This document shows, in pieces, positions 61,118-64,000 of a stretch of 64,000 nucleotides of DNA; the first letter of the stretch is position 1; every line of letters starts with the position of its first letter. The position numbers were made by a program, and so were the translations under genes. Below the pieces are notes generated by a model. The model worked only from the letters and a program-made list of their open reading frames with translations. It was not told where the DNA came from and did no database searches. Location of the stretch: positions 227,001-291,000 of the forward strand of contig JAMWET010001300.1 of NCBI GenBank assembly GCA_024036415.1. Reading direction: 5' to 3'. The DNA comes from Prochilodus magdalenae (lineage: Eukaryota; Chordata; Actinopteri; Characiformes; Prochilodontidae).

Positions 61118-62456
61118 CATCAAAATACATCAGAATTGGAAAGGTTGCATTTCTACATCTCTTATGTGCATGAGTCAAACAGCTTCATCTATAAATTGCA
61201 TAGCTGTTATCAGGGGAGAGCTTGTTTGAGGTGATGATGCACCCTTAAGCTTATAAACAGTTCTCCATCAGATGCAGCATTTTGCTCATCCATTGTGCCT
61301 GTGTTTGATCATTTCAACAGTACCTTAATTGCTTTCCAAAGCCTCAGAGATAGCGCGGGAGCATCAGTGTGTTTGTGAATTACTGTCTCTTTACTGCCTC
61401 ACTGTGGATCTCGCTGTCCTCCACACAAATTTACCAGCAAACAAAACGCGAGACACAATGCTATCTCACATTCCTTGGCAATTACTGACCTCCCCACTTT
61501 CATTTTGCAAAGGTTGTTGTTATTATTACCACTATCTGTATAGTTCACTTGTTTGTTCTTTCTTGTACGAGCACCGTGGGGCACTGAGCCAAATTATTCC
61601 ACAGGCTTTCCTCACATTTTGGTGGCAAGTCTGGTCTGGTTTGGCTATTGTGGGTATATTCATTTCCGAGGCCAGTTCTGCGGTGAATCGATGAAATGAG
61701 TTTTCTGGTGGTGAGCTTTTTTTTTGCTGCCTAAATGTATTCTGTGTCATAAAAGCAAGCCAGCTCCACTGTCTCTAGGTCACCAGCAGAGGTTGAGGGA
61801 ATTTTTATGCAGGGAATATTACGTTGCCACTTCTTGAACTGTCCTTATTCAGTGATTAAATAGATTTTGGCCTTGAGATCTGCTGCTCCAGCACTTTCTA
61901 CGATTCTCTCTACCTCTTTTTTTTCCCTCTCCTTCCAAAGCTTTTCTCCCTGACTTTGCCTTTGAAGCGTGTGTGGCATGAGTCCCTTTAAGAGACCACA
62001 CCTCTGTTGGGTGGTGAGGGAAGAGGGGTGAACATTCTGGGAGGGGTTTGTATATTAAATCCCCACCCCCAACTGCTCACCTTGGCCTTTGTGGGACATC
62101 CTATCCTGGAGGCAGATCTATTGGCCATCTCAGTGTTTTGTGTATCTGCATCTTCTCCCAACACATTGCAGCTCTGTGTAAAGTTAAGCTGTTTTGCGAA
62201 AGACTTTGATAGCAAAAACAGAAAAAAAAAGTTTTGAGTGCTACCATGCAAGATATCTGCAGCCAGCCCTTCTTTGACTTTTTTCCACTCTCTCGCTCGA
62301 CTGCTGCCTTATGTGGGAGTTCAAACAACTTCTCTTTCAGATGTTAATGGTTTGTTAAACTGGAGTAGGTGGAGAGCTGCTCATCTCACTCTTGCCTAGT
62401 CTCCTCAGCTCTGTTCCCGATTTATAAAGCAGCCTCTGTCGCTTCATCTTGCTTTC
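61118..62456. other. Non-coding, no gene seen
   Basis: No exon was recognised. Repeat-poor stretches at 61320-61700 and 61860-62350 could be conserved non-coding DNA. Open frames on both strands there have no domain. Confidence 0.4.
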
Positions 62457-63080
62457 TTAAAGGGGCCATATCATGGAGTTTATTAAGTAAAGAGTTTTAT
62501 ATAGTATGTAAATATTATTAAAGGGCACCTGTTATGCCTTTTCCGTTTCCCTTTCCTTTAGTGAATTATGTAGCCTCTTCTGCGTCTTCAAAGTTATTAA
62601 ACCCACAATACATACATGCAATACATACAATACATGCCACCCGAAAAAAACACTTCCCCAGAGACACTATTTTTATTTTTTGCCTGAAATGCCTCATTGG
62701 AATTTCAGCCCTTTTGTTTGTTGCATGATGATGTCATCATAACACATTCCTTATTGCCTGCCTAACGGCAAGTTTGGCACACCCTCACACAACAAGCTAA
62801 AAAAACTGTAAAAAATTGCCAGTCTAGTTTAGCTCTACCATCTCCTTCTACCTGACTTTCAGAATCTGCCTCAAACTGATATGGCAGAACACATAACAGG
62901 AGTGTGCGGGCAGAACTTGCAACAAGATGCCACTCAGGTGGTTTACCAGTCAGAATAGAGTCAGGGAGGCTGACCAATCAGAGTACGCATGACATTATGA
63001 TACATGAAAACGCACAGAACCTCACAGGAAAACAAAAAATATATGTATACACAAAATAATATAGGAAATGGTCCCTTTAA
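62457..63080. mobile_element. MITE of the TTAAAGG-ended family
   Basis: The ends TTAAAGGGGCCAT (62457-62469) and ATGGTCCCTTTAA (63068-63080) are inverted repeats with 12 of 13 matches over a 624-bp element with no coding capacity. An inner ATTAAAGGGCACCTGTTATGCC at about 62517 looks like the end of a related element, so one copy may be nested in another. A relative lies at 13.6-14.0 kb. Confidence 0.7.
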
Positions 63081-64000
63081 ATCAGGAGTCATGCAGTCAT
63101 TATGAGGCAGTGCAAGCCGACCTGCTGTTTTCTCAACTGGGTTTATTTATTCTTTTCCCTAAGTTATCCCATCAATTAACATCACTGAAATTCAGCCGTC
63201 CAGCAGGTATCGCCCGAGTCCAAGCTCGTTAAGATGAACTCTGTGGGGTTCCAGTCCGTAAGAGCAGGACTGCTCCGAGCCACCAGGACACACAGGCATG
63301 TGCACCTTCACATCTCTCTCTCCCTTGCTCTCTCTCTTTGCCTTCTTGTCACATGCTGATTCCCCCCTTCAGCAGAAAGAGCCAGGCTGAGGTGAGCTAA
63401 TTGAGCTGGGAGGCCCTGCAGGGAGAGAAGCTTCTCTCCAGAGAAAATCCACGTCACTTCCTCTCACCTCTCTCCATTAACGTGCAACACAGCTAGTCGA
63501 ATCAGGTCTGACATTGCTTTGCTTCATGGAAAAAATTAAGTACTGTAAAATGAATAAAAATAAACCCTGTAATGTGCCTTCCAGGCTAAGCAGCCTGTCT
63601 TATCTTGCAAGTTTTTTTCTTAGACAAATGTCATGACTGAAATAGTGAGAATGGAACGAGTCAGGCAGTCAGCTAGTGTTTTGCTCTTTATTGTGCTGCA
63701 GATAAACACTGAAGCGGAGGCATAACACTGCGATCTGTTTCAGGGTAATAAGCCAGTTTGTAGTGTACCCCAGCTCTAGAGGACAGTCGTAAAACCCATG
63801 GCAAGCTGTTGAAGGAGAGGCCAGAGACCTGTTTTCCAACAGAAAGCTGCAGAGTCTAATGAGCTTGAATGTGACTTATTTTAGATGACCACCGAGCTGC
63901 TGCCTGGGGAATTCTCCTTAGCAGTTAATACATGTGTAATGGTATGTGTTCAAACAGTTAGTTAAAACTGATTCACAAAGCCAATCTCAAGCTTTCATTT
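63081..64000. other. Non-coding to the window edge
   Basis: No gene or named repeat was recognised; the first intron of the 54.6 kb gene may continue through it. Confidence 0.4.

Overview
The window is teleost fish nuclear DNA. The genes have long introns with GT/AG borders, AATAAA signals and CpG-richer promoters. The intergenic DNA is full of fish-type repeats: Tc1/mariner and hAT-like remnants, a tRNA-derived SINE, LINE scraps and many microsatellites. The repeats suggest an otophysan (characin or catfish-like) fish, but that is only an inference.

The layout is (a) positions 1-2683, the last coding exon of a + strand gene, best explained as ccdc149; (b) 15556-16173, a complete single-exon extracellular Cu/Zn superoxide dismutase (sod3) on the - strand; (c) 21131-48478, a complete 14-exon DEAH-box helicase gene, dhx15, on the + strand, which splices to a 764-residue protein with no frame problems; (d) 54556-54636, a well-formed first coding exon of an unrecognised + strand gene whose intron runs off the window. 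From memory, the human 4p15.2 order, read in the opposite direction, is CCDC149, SOD3, DHX15, PPARGC1A with orientations +, -, +, +. The window matches this, so the ccdc149 call and the suggestion that the 54.6 kb exon belongs to ppargc1a rest mainly on synteny and splice phase.

The dhx15 exon borders were placed by reading frame and splice site. The exons sum to 2295 nt (764 codons plus stop), and all helicase motifs are intact. Its promoter has ETS and YY1 motifs next to each other. sod3 keeps every metal ligand but has an unusual cysteine arrangement and lacks the strongly basic C-terminal tail of mammalian EC-SOD. The 54.6 kb exon has a promoter in which an E-box and an antioxidant-response-type site overlap.

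The accessory DNA holds at least five decayed copies of one Tc1-like family, two copies of a fold-back repeat, two members of a TTAAAGG-ended repeat family, a hAT-like MITE with near-perfect 8-bp target duplication, and a SINE. I did not find a CRISPR array, rRNA, functional tRNA or any clearly new multi-gene system. The four genes are unrelated housekeeping, antioxidant and regulatory genes linked by conserved synteny, not by a shared pathway.
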